A DNA stretch of 5,290 bases from JBHHYR01 sp046757585 (GCA_046757585.1 JBHHYR010000252.1:1-5290); one strand, 5' to 3'; positions 1 to 4,837 are shown, numbered from the stretch's first letter. Notes: generated by a model from the letters alone, not told the origin. Numbers and translations: made by a program.

Positions 1-621
1 CTGTCGCAGTGCGGTGCCTCTCACCGGTACGAGCAACGGAGCGCCGTCCAGTGACCCGGGGAATCCTTTTCTGAGGCCTTTCACCAAATTGCCGCCGGCC
101 ATGAACGTGACGCCGCATTCGCCGAGGAGGTGGTTATAAGCTCGAACCTTCACCATTGGCGGAATCGGTGAATCGGTCAGCACAACGTCCAGGTTGTGGA
201 TCGCCAACTCCGCGAGGAGAATCTCCGGGCTCCCTTCGCGGCAGAGGATATGCACCGGCTCTTCCATCTGAACGGCCGGATAGACCAGATGATGCGCGAT
301 CAGTTTCGGCACTACATCCGCTACGCCGACGGCAAAGCGTAGAGGCCGGCTCGCCGGCAATCCGCGGACGACGTCTTGAAGCTCTTTGCCGAGACCGAAG
401 ATCTCCTCCGCATAACGAAAAACGACGCGTCCGACATCCGTCATCACGAGGCGCCGCCCCTGGCGAACAAACAGCTTCTCTCCAAGACCATCCTCGAGGC
501 CGCGTATCTGTGTGCTCACTGTCTGGGGAGTCAAACGGAGTTCGGCGCTTGCGCGAGTGAGGTTTCCGTGTCGACAGACGGCCCAAAAGTAGCGGAGATG
601 TTGGTAGTTCAGCGAGTACAT
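1..621 (-). CDS. nhaR: LysR-family transcriptional regulator, NhaR type (3' end beyond window)
   Basis: A DNA-binding regulator; NhaR proteins activate the Na+/H+ antiporter gene nhaA in response to sodium. The frame is open from an ATG at 619-621 to the left edge, giving 207 residues of a family usually near 300, so only the C-terminal third is outside. Residues 4-63 form the LysR winged helix-turn-helix (LNYQHLRYFWAV, then LTPQTVSTQIRGLEDGLGEKLF). The effector-binding domain starts near residue 92 and includes ILCREGSPEILLAELAIHNLDVVLTD and LLGECGVTFMAGG, both very typical of NhaR. A strong AAGGAGG (627-633) ends 5 nt before the ATG and fixes the start. It is transcribed divergently from the ribosome-factor operon. 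No nhaA is visible, so the real target here is unknown. Family assignment is firm; the name rests on remembered family similarity. Confidence 0.88.
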   Translation of the reverse strand, partial: MYSLNYQHLRYFWAVCRHGNLTRASAELRLTPQTVSTQIRGLEDGLGEKLFVRQGRRLVMTDVGRVVFRYAEEIFGLGKELQDVVRGLPASRPLRFAVGVADVVPKLIAHHLVYPAVQMEEPVHILCREGSPEILLAELAIHNLDVVLTDSPIPPMVKVRAYNHLLGECGVTFMAGGNLVKGLRKGFPGSLDGAPLLVPVRGTALRQ

Positions 622-634
622 GAATGCCTCCTTG

Positions 635-649
635 TTCGATACTCTCGAA
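635..649. promoter_or_regulatory. Inverted repeat TTCGA-N5-TCGAA in divergent intergenic region
   Basis: The 115-bp gap between nhaR and the HPF-family gene is more AT-rich than its surroundings. It holds a perfect TTCGA/TCGAA inverted repeat directly upstream of the nhaR ribosome binding site, followed by AATTT-N8-AAATT at 648-665. A short dyad of 15 bp with an AT-rich flank fits the general form of LysR autoregulatory sites. No convincing -35/-10 pair was found for either gene, so promoter positions are left open. Binding by NhaR is inference. Confidence 0.3.
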
Positions 650-737
650 TTTATTGCTCCAAATTATCGACTGGACCGAATCAATGCTAGCCTCTAGGTT
701 TACATCGGGACACAGTTGGAGCCCAAGGAACATGGAT

Positions 738-1088
738 ATGGACATTCGGACCACCGGGAAGGGGCTTGACGTTGGCCGCGTACTCGACGCTCACGTCAGA
801 CGTCGTATCAACTTTGCGCTGGGTCGGTTTTCAAGACGCGTGAAGCGCGTTCACGTCAGGCTCGCCGACGAGAACGGGCCAGACGGTGGCATGGACAAGA
901 CTTGCCGCATCGCGGTGCGGCTTCTCCGGCTCCCGGCGGTCATCGTCGAGCAGACCTCGACCGACCTGCTGACATCGGTCGAGGTCGCGGCCGACCGTGC
1001 CGGCGGAACCGTGGCGGGAAGGATCAGTCTCGCGCTCACGTCGAGCAGTGCCGGGGACCGAGGCGTGATAGGAAAGGAAAAGCCATGA
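738..1088 (+). CDS. HPF/RaiA-family ribosome-associated (hibernation) protein, short form
   Basis: Predicted to bind the decoding centre of the 30S subunit and silence ribosomes under stress, as HPF and RaiA (YfiA) do. The 116-residue product starts MDIRTTGKGLDV, like the first strand of HPF (M-x-I-x). Residues 20-36 form a basic helix (VRRRINFALGRFSRRVK), followed by VHVRLADENGPDGGMDKTCRIAVRL (38-62), the family's characteristic 'V-x-V-x-L-x-D-E-N-G-x-x-G-G-x-D-K' segment. A second helix covers about 76-90. There is no C-terminal dimerisation domain, so this is the short type. ATG 738 is preferred because AAGGA (725-729) lies 8 nt upstream and the alignment begins there; an in-frame ATG at 732 is possible. 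The tail beyond residue 100 is low-complexity. The baeRF gene follows 73 nt downstream on the same strand, which suggests co-transcription. Confidence 0.82.
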   Translation: MDIRTTGKGLDVGRVLDAHVRRRINFALGRFSRRVKRVHVRLADENGPDGGMDKTCRIAVRLLRLPAVIVEQTSTDLLTSVEVAADRAGGTVAGRISLALTSSSAGDRGVIGKEKP

Positions 1089-1180
1089 CCCTGTCTATAC
1101 AGGAACGCCGACTTCGGTCCTGCACTGTCGGGCGTGAACTCACCGGGAAAAGGAGACCGTTATGGATCTCGAAAAACTGA
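1085..1180 (+). CDS. Possible 31-residue linking ORF between HPF-like and baeRF genes
   Basis: Its ATG overlaps the stop of the HPF-family gene (ATGA at 1085-1088), and its own stop lies 19 nt inside the baeRF gene. An AAAGGA (about 1073-1078) is placed well upstream. The predicted peptide (MTLSIQERRLRSCTVGRELTGKRRPLWISKN) is basic and resembles nothing I recognise. A small dyad, CCTGT-N4-ACAGG (1090-1103), sits at its start. It may be a translational-coupling relay that carries ribosomes from the first gene to the second, or it may simply be chance. Coding status is unproven. Confidence 0.2.
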   Translation: MTLSIQERRLRSCTVGRELTGKRRPLWISKN

Positions 1181-2331
1181 GCATGTACATCAGAAACCTC
1201 GCTGTGCTGGGCGAGACCGACAACGTAGTAATCAGCTGCTACATCAATAACAGGGCTGGTCGCGCGAGCTACCGCGAGGCGATCGATGCGCGGATCAGGG
1301 AGATCCGAAAGGCGCTGTCCTCCGGCCAGCGCCTCGATTTCGAACAGGCGCTGGGGAGGATCGAGGCTTTCCTCGCCGCCGCCGTCAACCCTGAGGCGAA
1401 GGGCGTGGCGGTCTTTTCCCGCAGTGGCGAATCGCCGTTTTTCCAGGCGCTCCAGTTCAGGTTGCCTCTACCAAACCTCATGTCGGTGGACTCCGTGCCG
1501 CACATCTACGAGCTGGTCCAGCTCAAGGACACCTACCATCGCTACGTGGTCCTCATATCGACGGAGTCCCAGGCTCGCATTGTCGAGGTGAGCGTCGGCA
1601 ATGTCACCACGGAGCTGTGGACGGCGCGCCCCGAGCTCCGCAAGCGCATTGGCAGAGAATGGACAAAGGAGCACTATCAAAGCCACCGTAGAGACCGGGC
1701 ACAGAAGTTCATCAAGGAAAAGATCGAGATCCTGAATCGTCTTTTCGCGAAGGGAGCACACACCCACCTGGTGCTGGCGGGCAACCCTCGCGCCGTCGCG
1801 CGGGTTCGCGACACCCTCCCGAAGCGCCTCAAAGATAAGCTGGTCAACGTCGTTCCAGTGTCGGGCAAGGCTTCTACGGCAGAGGTCGTCGGCGCAACAC
1901 TGTTGGCCTTCGCCGACCACGAAGCGACAGAGTCGCTGGAAACCGCTGGGCTCTTCCTGGATGAGCTGAGAACGGGAGGACTGGCCGTGGCAGGAACCGA
2001 GGGTACGCTTAAGGCGCTGGCCCAGGGGCAGGTCGACGTCCTTGTGCTGTCCGAGTCCTACGCCGCGCCGGCGGGATGGAAATGCCACAGCTGTGAAGCA
2101 GTCGGGGTCAACACGGCCCCTAGACGGTGCCCGCAGTGCGGCCAGCGCGCGGTTGCGCCGCTCGATCTAAAGGAAGAAATGACAAGATCCGCCGAGCGGC
2201 TCGGATCCACCGTGGAAATCGTGCGCAACAGCGATGTCCTGCTCGATGTCGGTGGTGTCGGCTGTTTGCTCCGGTACCTGACTTCGGAGCAGCGCGCGGC
2301 GGCGCCCGACGGGCCGTCGCGCGTCCGATGA
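1162..2331 (+). CDS. Bacterial eRF1-like protein (baeRF family) with C-terminal-domain zinc ribbon
   Basis: A 389-residue homologue of archaeal/eukaryotic release factor 1. Related bacterial families are predicted to act on stalled ribosomes or peptidyl-tRNA. Three parts can be seen. Residues 1 to about 115 form an N-domain. Residues about 125-255 form the middle domain, with YHRYVVLISTESQARIVEV, then the loop GREWTKEHYQ (164-173), then a basic helix (HRRDRAQKFIKEKIEIL), and LVLAGNPRAVARVRDTLPKRL (203-223). Residues about 260-372 form eRF1 domain 3 (GGLAVAGTEGTLKALAQGQVDVLVLS, ending VEIVRNSDVLLDVGGVGCLLRY). Domain 3 contains a zinc ribbon with Cys308, Cys311, Cys323 and Cys326, as in archaeal aRF1. 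The classical GGQ is absent; related baeRFs carry GGWSQ at this loop, and here it is REWTK. The start is fixed by AGGAG (1151-1155), 6 nt before ATG. It probably shares an mRNA with the HPF-family gene. The best match is the baeRF10-like group; the subfamily is my inference. Confidence 0.9.
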   Translation: MDLEKLSMYIRNLAVLGETDNVVISCYINNRAGRASYREAIDARIREIRKALSSGQRLDFEQALGRIEAFLAAAVNPEAKGVAVFSRSGESPFFQALQFRLPLPNLMSVDSVPHIYELVQLKDTYHRYVVLISTESQARIVEVSVGNVTTELWTARPELRKRIGREWTKEHYQSHRRDRAQKFIKEKIEILNRLFAKGAHTHLVLAGNPRAVARVRDTLPKRLKDKLVNVVPVSGKASTAEVVGATLLAFADHEATESLETAGLFLDELRTGGLAVAGTEGTLKALAQGQVDVLVLSESYAAPAGWKCHSCEAVGVNTAPRRCPQCGQRAVAPLDLKEEMTRSAERLGSTVEIVRNSDVLLDVGGVGCLLRYLTSEQRAAAPDGPSRVR

Positions 2332-2346
2332 ATCACGAGTCGCATC

Positions 2347-2478
2347 ATGATCTGGATCGGCGCAGCCCTTAGCGGGGCCACTATCATTGGGCTCATATGT
2401 CTCCATTGCGGAAATGGACAGACCCGAGACCGCACGGGTCTGGAACTCACCACTTGTTGCCCCGCCTGGCTCGAGTGA
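2347..2478 (+). CDS. Possible small hydrophobic peptide ORF downstream of baeRF
   Basis: A 43-codon ORF begins 15 nt after the baeRF stop. Residues 2-19 (IWIGAALSGATIIGLICL) would make a single membrane segment, followed by a short polar tail with four cysteines counted across CLHC and CC. I do not recognise it. There is no good ribosome binding site (only GAG nearby), and a hairpin at 2419-2442 lies inside it, which argues against it. It is listed because nothing else explains this gap and the hydrophobic run is clean. Confidence 0.18.
   Translation: MIWIGAALSGATIIGLICLHCGNGQTRDRTGLELTTCCPAWLE
2419..2442 (+). terminator. Hairpin CAGACCCG-N8-CGGGTCTG after baeRF
   Basis: A perfect 8-bp stem with an 8-nt loop begins 88 nt after the baeRF stop. 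A second stem, GCCCCGC/GCGGGGC (2459-2465 with 2479-2485), follows closely. Neither has a downstream T-run, so neither is a classical intrinsic terminator. They could end or protect the operon mRNA. Confidence 0.3.
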
Positions 2479-2937
2479 GCGGGGCGCGTCTGGACAATCG
2501 ACTTAAGGAAAGGGATGAGGGACATTGGGATATGTTGTCCATGCGGGACGTCGTCCCTCGTTGGGGAAGGTGGAAACGATGGTGCTTTTGGTCTGGATGA
2601 CTTTTCGCTCGGTCTCGCCCGCGTGGGGTTCCGCAGTCTCGGGGTAGCCCTCGAAGGAAGGACCTGTCGGGTGCGGCTCTCTGCGGGGGATCGGGGACGC
2701 GCCGCATGCCGCGCCTCGACGCCGCCGATGCCTTGCGGCAGGTCAGCGGCGGCGCGGCCCCGCTGTCCATGTCGAAGCGGACCGTCCTGCGTGGCGGCCG
2801 GCGCTCGCTGGTCAACCTTGGGACGGGGAGGACACATGCGGGATTGCCTTCGCCGGCACGGCGCTGCGTATGCCGTCAGACTTCTGCTCCGCGCGCGAAC
2901 CGTGTACACCAGTGCGCAGCAGGGAACGGACCCGGCA
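2479..2937. other. Gene-poor stretch, no supported gene
   Basis: About 460 bases with long open frames on both strands, as GC-rich DNA gives by chance, but no frame reads like a protein: runs of Arg, Pro, Ser and Ala with no domain pattern. A plus-strand frame opening at 2515 has a good AAGGA 7 nt upstream and begins MRDIGICCPCGTSSLV, but codon third positions are not GC-biased and the later sequence is unconvincing. GAGGGAC (2518-2524) can pair with GTCCCTC (2553-2559), so local RNA structure is possible. A copy of a dispersed repeat lies at 2701-2743. Confidence 0.4.
2701..2743 (+). repeat. Dispersed 40-bp repeat, copy A
   Basis: It begins with GCCGCATGCCGCGCCTCG, identical over 18 bases to 3697-3714. 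It continues as near-identical sequence with three substitutions, a 2-base gap, and then TTGC-GC. The copy can fold, since GCCGCA (2701-2706) pairs with TGCGGC (2734-2739). An exact 18-mer shared within 5 kb is unlikely by chance even at this GC content. Confidence 0.5.
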
Positions 2938-3126
2938 GTGAGCCCAACGCGATACAGCCCCGAAGAGACCGCCCGGCGCGGGCACTCGATCTACGAACGG
3001 GCGCTGCGCGCGGAGCTTGAAGCGCATCACCACGGCGAAGTCGTTGCAATCGACATCAATACCGATGTGCCAAAGTGCTCCACCGGGTCCAGAATGGCGT
3101 CCGTGTCGCCGACCCAGGGAAAGTGA
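2938..3126 (+). pseudogene. Truncated small protein of the 'YSPEETARRG..IYE' type
   Basis: From GTG 2938 the frame reads V/MSPTRYSPEETARRGHSIYERALRAELEAHHHGEVVAIDINT. This matches the N-terminal two thirds of a small uncharacterised family whose usual form is 'Y(T/S)PEEIARRGxxIYExxIRxxVEAEHxGxxxxIDIETGDYEI...'. After Thr42 (codon 3061-3063) the expected GDYEI tail is missing, and the frame runs into antisense hydrolase sequence until a stop at 3124-3126. A purine-rich AGGGAACGGA (2921-2930) precedes the GTG. In other genomes I recall this family next to retropepsin-like (clan AA) proteases; no partner is seen here. The truncated 62-residue product could still be made, but it looks like a broken gene. 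Confidence 0.55.
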
Positions 3127-3405
3127 TCGATGCCCGAGACCTCGACAAGCCTCGCGCCCACGATGTGCTCGGCGAGGTAGCGGCCTCCCCCAATGGGCGT
3201 CATCTGGTCACCCGTCCGGTGCACCACCAAAGTCGGAACCCGGATCGACGGCAGCACGTGCCGCACGTCGGTATCCATGCCCATGGCGAGGATCTTTCGC
3301 GCCGCGCCAGGGCTCACGGCGCGTCGCTCGAACCGTCCCCCGGCCTACCACCTGGTAGGCAACGTTGACGTCTCCGCTCTTTGCGTATCGAGTTTCAGGC
3401 TGCAT
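3027..3405 (-). pseudogene. Internally deleted alpha/beta hydrolase (cyclase-associated type) remnant
   Basis: The N-terminal piece from ATG 3405 reads MQPETRYAKSGDVNVAYQVVGRG, the standard opening of alpha/beta hydrolases often fused to adenylate/guanylate cyclases. GAGG (3411-3414) lies 5 nt upstream. After about 3337 the frame fails, and homology resumes in another frame with FERRAVSPGAARKILAMGMDTDVRHVLPSIRVPTLVVHRTGDQ and later VEVSGIDHFPWVGDTDAILDPVEHF. The presumed catalytic Asp (HRTGD, codon near 3208) and His (DHFPW, codon near 3124) survive. The central half with the nucleophile Ser elbow is gone. Homology ends near 3066, exactly where the convergent truncated gene begins; the open frame stops at 3027. 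The absence of the middle plus a frameshift makes it a pseudogene. Confidence 0.75.
3343..3360. repeat. 18-bp palindrome at the hydrolase deletion junction
   Basis: GCCTACCA-CC-TGGTAGGC is a perfect 8-bp dyad lying in the codons for AYQVVG, right beside the point (about 3330-3340) where the hydrolase loses its middle. Such hairpins can favour replication-slippage deletions. It may also be accidental, because the protein motif constrains the bases. Confidence 0.4.
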
Positions 3406-3544
3406 GCCGGCCTCGGAAGCCCGTGAGCCACCCAGGGCGATGGGAGAGACTATGCGTCATCTCAAGCAGGGACATTAACATGACAAGACCCAGGGGGGTA
3501 GCTTGCGGAAGGCTGACGCTCAACTGACAATACGGCCGGAACCC
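3406..3544. other. Intergenic, no gene seen
   Basis: No recognisable protein frame. A short plus-strand frame after the stop at 3476-3478 ends in LRKADAQLTIRPEPV, with its stop inside the GTCTAAC box of the adjacent inverted-repeat element. It could be the tail of a lost gene, but there is too little to name. Confidence 0.35.
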
Positions 3545-3641
3545 GTCTAACGGCGTGGCGCTCACCCGCCGCGGCCAGATCCCCGCTTCGCTTTTCCTGA
3601 ACCCGTTCGTGGCCGCGGTCGAGTGGAGCGCCGGGTTAGAC
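3545..3641. repeat. attC-like (59-base-element-like) inverted-repeat element
   Basis: The 97-bp element opens with GTCTAAC (3545-3551) and closes with GTTAGAC (3635-3641), matching the RYYYAAC...GTTRRRY boxes of integron attC sites. Inner paired boxes are GGCGCTC (3557-3563) with GAGCGCC (3626-3632), and CCGCGGCC (3569-3576) with GGCCGCGG (3611-3618), around a non-pairing centre. The left outer-to-inner spacer is 5 nt as in attC, but the right spacer is only 2 nt, which is atypical. No integrase gene or second attC was found in the window. It is either a lone or degenerate attC or a member of a dispersed attC-like repeat family. Confidence 0.5.
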
Positions 3642-3696
3642 CTCGACGCCCTCCCGATGACGCGCTTGCCTGTGCGACGTAGTTTCTAGGGCACTT

Positions 3697-3740
3697 GCCG
3701 CATGCCGCGCCTCGGTGCCGCGGATGCCCCTTGCAGCGCT
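3697..3740 (+). repeat. Dispersed 40-bp repeat, copy B
   Basis: Same-strand partner of the copy at 2701-2743: 18 identical bases, then close similarity. It forms the inner part of the 3688-3731 hairpin. Its position 55 bp beyond the attC-like element suggests that the repeat belongs to a larger element of which copy A is a fragment. Confidence 0.5.
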
Positions 3741-3746
3741 TACTCC

Positions 3747-3764
3747 AAGTCCCCGCGGGGGCTT
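3747..3764. terminator. Terminator-like hairpin AAGTCCCC/GGGGGCTT
   Basis: The arms pair fully, with one G-T wobble and a tiny GC centre, and are followed on the plus strand by TCCGTTC. A-tract, GC stem and T-tract resemble a short intrinsic terminator, but no gene ends next to it, so it may be only part of the structured repeat region. Confidence 0.22.
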
Positions 3765-4031
3765 TCCGTTCACACTGCCATTGGGACTGCGCGCTCGCTT
3801 CGCTTCGCGCGTCACACTCAGGCACGCCGCGGCACACGCGATCCGAGGGGCCGGCTGTTCCATCCAAATCCGATGGTAGACCCCGCCTTGCCCGCGCATT
3901 ATATTAGCCTTCCTGCGCATCGCGGGCCGGTTGGGACGCTTTCATCGTAAGAGTTCCTCGAGCGGCCACACCGCAAGCTTTCCCGCTTACCCCCTGATGT
4001 CGAATCCGCCTGCAACTTTGACTATGAACGA

Positions 4032-4049
4032 GCAGCATCCCGATGCTGC
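4032..4049 (-). terminator. Hairpin GCAGCAT-CGGG-ATGCTGC downstream of vapC
   Basis: A perfect dyad begins 17 nt after the vapC stop on the minus strand and is followed by TCGTTC. The position and tight loop suit termination of the vapBC transcript. The T-run is weak, so efficiency is uncertain. Confidence 0.42.
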
Positions 4050-4066
4050 CGTGGCGTTCCGGTTCT

Positions 4067-4495
4067 TCAGGCCGCTAACGGATTGCGAGTCGTGAGGCCG
4101 GCGAAGCGCGAGAAGTCGCGGTCCGCGGTCCACAGTTCGCTGACCGCATGTTGGATGCACAAGGCGGCGATGCGGGCATCGTGAATTTTTGGACCGGCAA
4201 CGCGAGAGCTGCGTAGCATGGCCGCGAGCACCTCCCAGTATCCGTCGACCTCGTGCAGGAGCGATAAGGTGCCGACAGAGCACCAGCTGTCGACGGCGCG
4301 CAGCGCGTCGGCAAGCGGTGAGGGCGGGTCGAAAACCCGTGGGTGCGTGGCAATGGTGAGAAATTCGTGGATGCACGGCCACGGGATGGCCCAAGACCCG
4401 CGCGCGAGCTCGGCCAGGCACGCGGTTGCCGCCTTGTGCCAGGGCGCATCTTCCCGGTGTGCGTACAGGAGAAGATTCGTATCGACGGCGATCAC
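4067..4495 (-). CDS. vapC: VapC-type PIN-domain ribonuclease toxin
   Basis: Predicted Mg2+-dependent endoribonuclease toxin; VapC proteins cut tRNA, rRNA or mRNA and are neutralised by VapB. The 142 residues from GTG 4495 match a full PIN domain. Acidic site residues are Asp5 (VIAVDTNLLLYAHR), Glu44 (PCIHEFL), Asp106 (KIHDARIAALC) and Asp125 (LWTADRDF), all present, so the enzyme should be active. The start is GTG 4495, because it overlaps the vapB stop (GTGA), GAGGAG (4504-4509) lies 8 nt upstream, and the protein then begins at the first strand. A longer frame from 4546 adds 17 residues that lie within vapB and is unlikely. Translation is probably coupled to vapB. The HD-A-R and TADRDF motifs place it with mycobacterial-type VapC (Mtu_PIN family); its RNA target cannot be told. 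Confidence 0.9.
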   Translation of the reverse strand: MIAVDTNLLLYAHREDAPWHKAATACLAELARGSWAIPWPCIHEFLTIATHPRVFDPPSPLADALRAVDSWCSVGTLSLLHEVDGYWEVLAAMLRSSRVAGPKIHDARIAALCIQHAVSELWTADRDFSRFAGLTTRNPLAA

Positions 4496-4740
4496 CCGCC
4501 GCGCTCCTCGTAGGCAAGGGAACGCAGGGCTGTCCAGTCGTCCCAAGACAAGCCCGGCTGCAGGCCGCGACCCCGAAACGTGTGGGTCTGTAAGCGCGGT
4601 GGACGCGATGCTTGCGACGCCTCCTGAAGAGAACGCCGGAGCGCCTCCTCGATCACCGCTTTCAGGGTGGTGTGCCGCCGCGCCGCCAGCTGCTTGGCTC
4701 GCCGCAGCAACGGATCAGCAATATCAATGGTTGTCTTCAT
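4492..4740 (-). CDS. vapB: VapB-type ribbon-helix-helix antitoxin
   Basis: Partner and repressor for the downstream VapC. Of 82 residues, the first 38 (MKTTIDIADPLLRRAKQLAARRHTTLKAVIEEALRRSL) are a ribbon-helix-helix DNA-binding fold of the DUF2191/VapB type, with the DNA-contacting strand at TTIDI. A flexible linker follows, then FRGRGLQPGLSWDDWTALRSLAYEERGG, the kind of tail that wraps the PIN toxin's active site. ATG 4740 is chosen over the longer frame to 4794, because the family begins at MKTTIDI and the extra residues (MADCSTWRSLPFLIWVTH) do not fit. The ribosome binding site is a weak GGGTGA lying within the operator palindrome. Autoregulation by the VapB-VapC complex is expected from the family. 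Confidence 0.9.
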   Translation of the reverse strand: MKTTIDIADPLLRRAKQLAARRHTTLKAVIEEALRRSLQEASQASRPPRLQTHTFRGRGLQPGLSWDDWTALRSLAYEERGG

Positions 4741-4755
4741 ATGGGTCACCCATAT
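4739..4755. promoter_or_regulatory. Candidate VapBC operator over the vapB start codon
   Basis: ATATGGGT-C-ACCCATAT is a perfect 17-bp palindrome that covers the vapB ATG and its ribosome binding site. Ribbon-helix-helix antitoxins bind short palindromes at their own promoters, so this is the natural operator. A weak TTGGCG-N17-TATGGG promoter-like pair on the minus strand overlaps it. Confidence 0.55.
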
Positions 4756-4802
4756 CAGGAACGGTAGGCTGCGCCAAGTCGAGCAATCGGCCACGATTGG
4801 GT

Positions 4803-4816
4803 CGACAGCTCTGTCG
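4803..4816. promoter_or_regulatory. Second dyad CGACAG-CT-CTGTCG upstream of vapB
   Basis: A perfect 6-bp dyad about 60 bp upstream of vapB, followed by an AT-rich ATGATATATAAC run (4826-4837) that is the only such tract nearby. It could hold a promoter or second binding site, but the link to vapBC is a guess. Confidence 0.25.
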
Positions 4817-4837
4817 TCACTGTCATGATATATAACG

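Larger units (their letters stand above)
3642..4031. other. Hairpin-rich stretch without supported gene
   Basis: No frame shows a recognisable domain. Several stems occur in a row. AGGGCA (3688-3693) pairs with TGCC(C)CT (3725-3731), and CCGC (3698-3701) with GCGG (3720-3723). AAGTCCCC pairs with GGGGGCTT (3747-3764). GCGCG (3789-3793) pairs with CGCGC (3806-3810). GCCCGCG (3890-3896) pairs with CGCGGGC (3921-3927). A minus-strand ORF (3636-3899) with AGGAAGG 8 nt before its ATG ends inside the attC-like box, but its residue makeup is not protein-like. A structured RNA or a mobile repeat body is as likely as a gene. Confidence 0.35.

Noticed and set aside
134..754. 206-codon minus-strand open frame
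   Set aside because: It overlaps nhaR on the same strand in another frame; the NhaR frame has clear homology and the best ribosome binding site.
1090..1103. LexA-like CTGT...ACAG box
   Set aside because: The spacer is 4 nt, not the 8 nt of the proteobacterial SOS box; it is a small hairpin only.
2058..2909. 283-codon minus-strand open frame
   Set aside because: It runs antisense through the 3' end of the baeRF gene, and its Arg/Pro/Ser-rich product is a chance open frame in GC-rich DNA.
2515..2937. Long plus-strand frame with good ribosome binding site upstream of the truncated small-protein gene
   Set aside because: No domain pattern, no GC bias at codon third positions in the early part, and the recognisable protein begins only at 2938.
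4218..4835. 205-codon plus-strand open frame
   Set aside because: Antisense to vapC and vapB, both of which have strong family motifs and overlapping operon structure.
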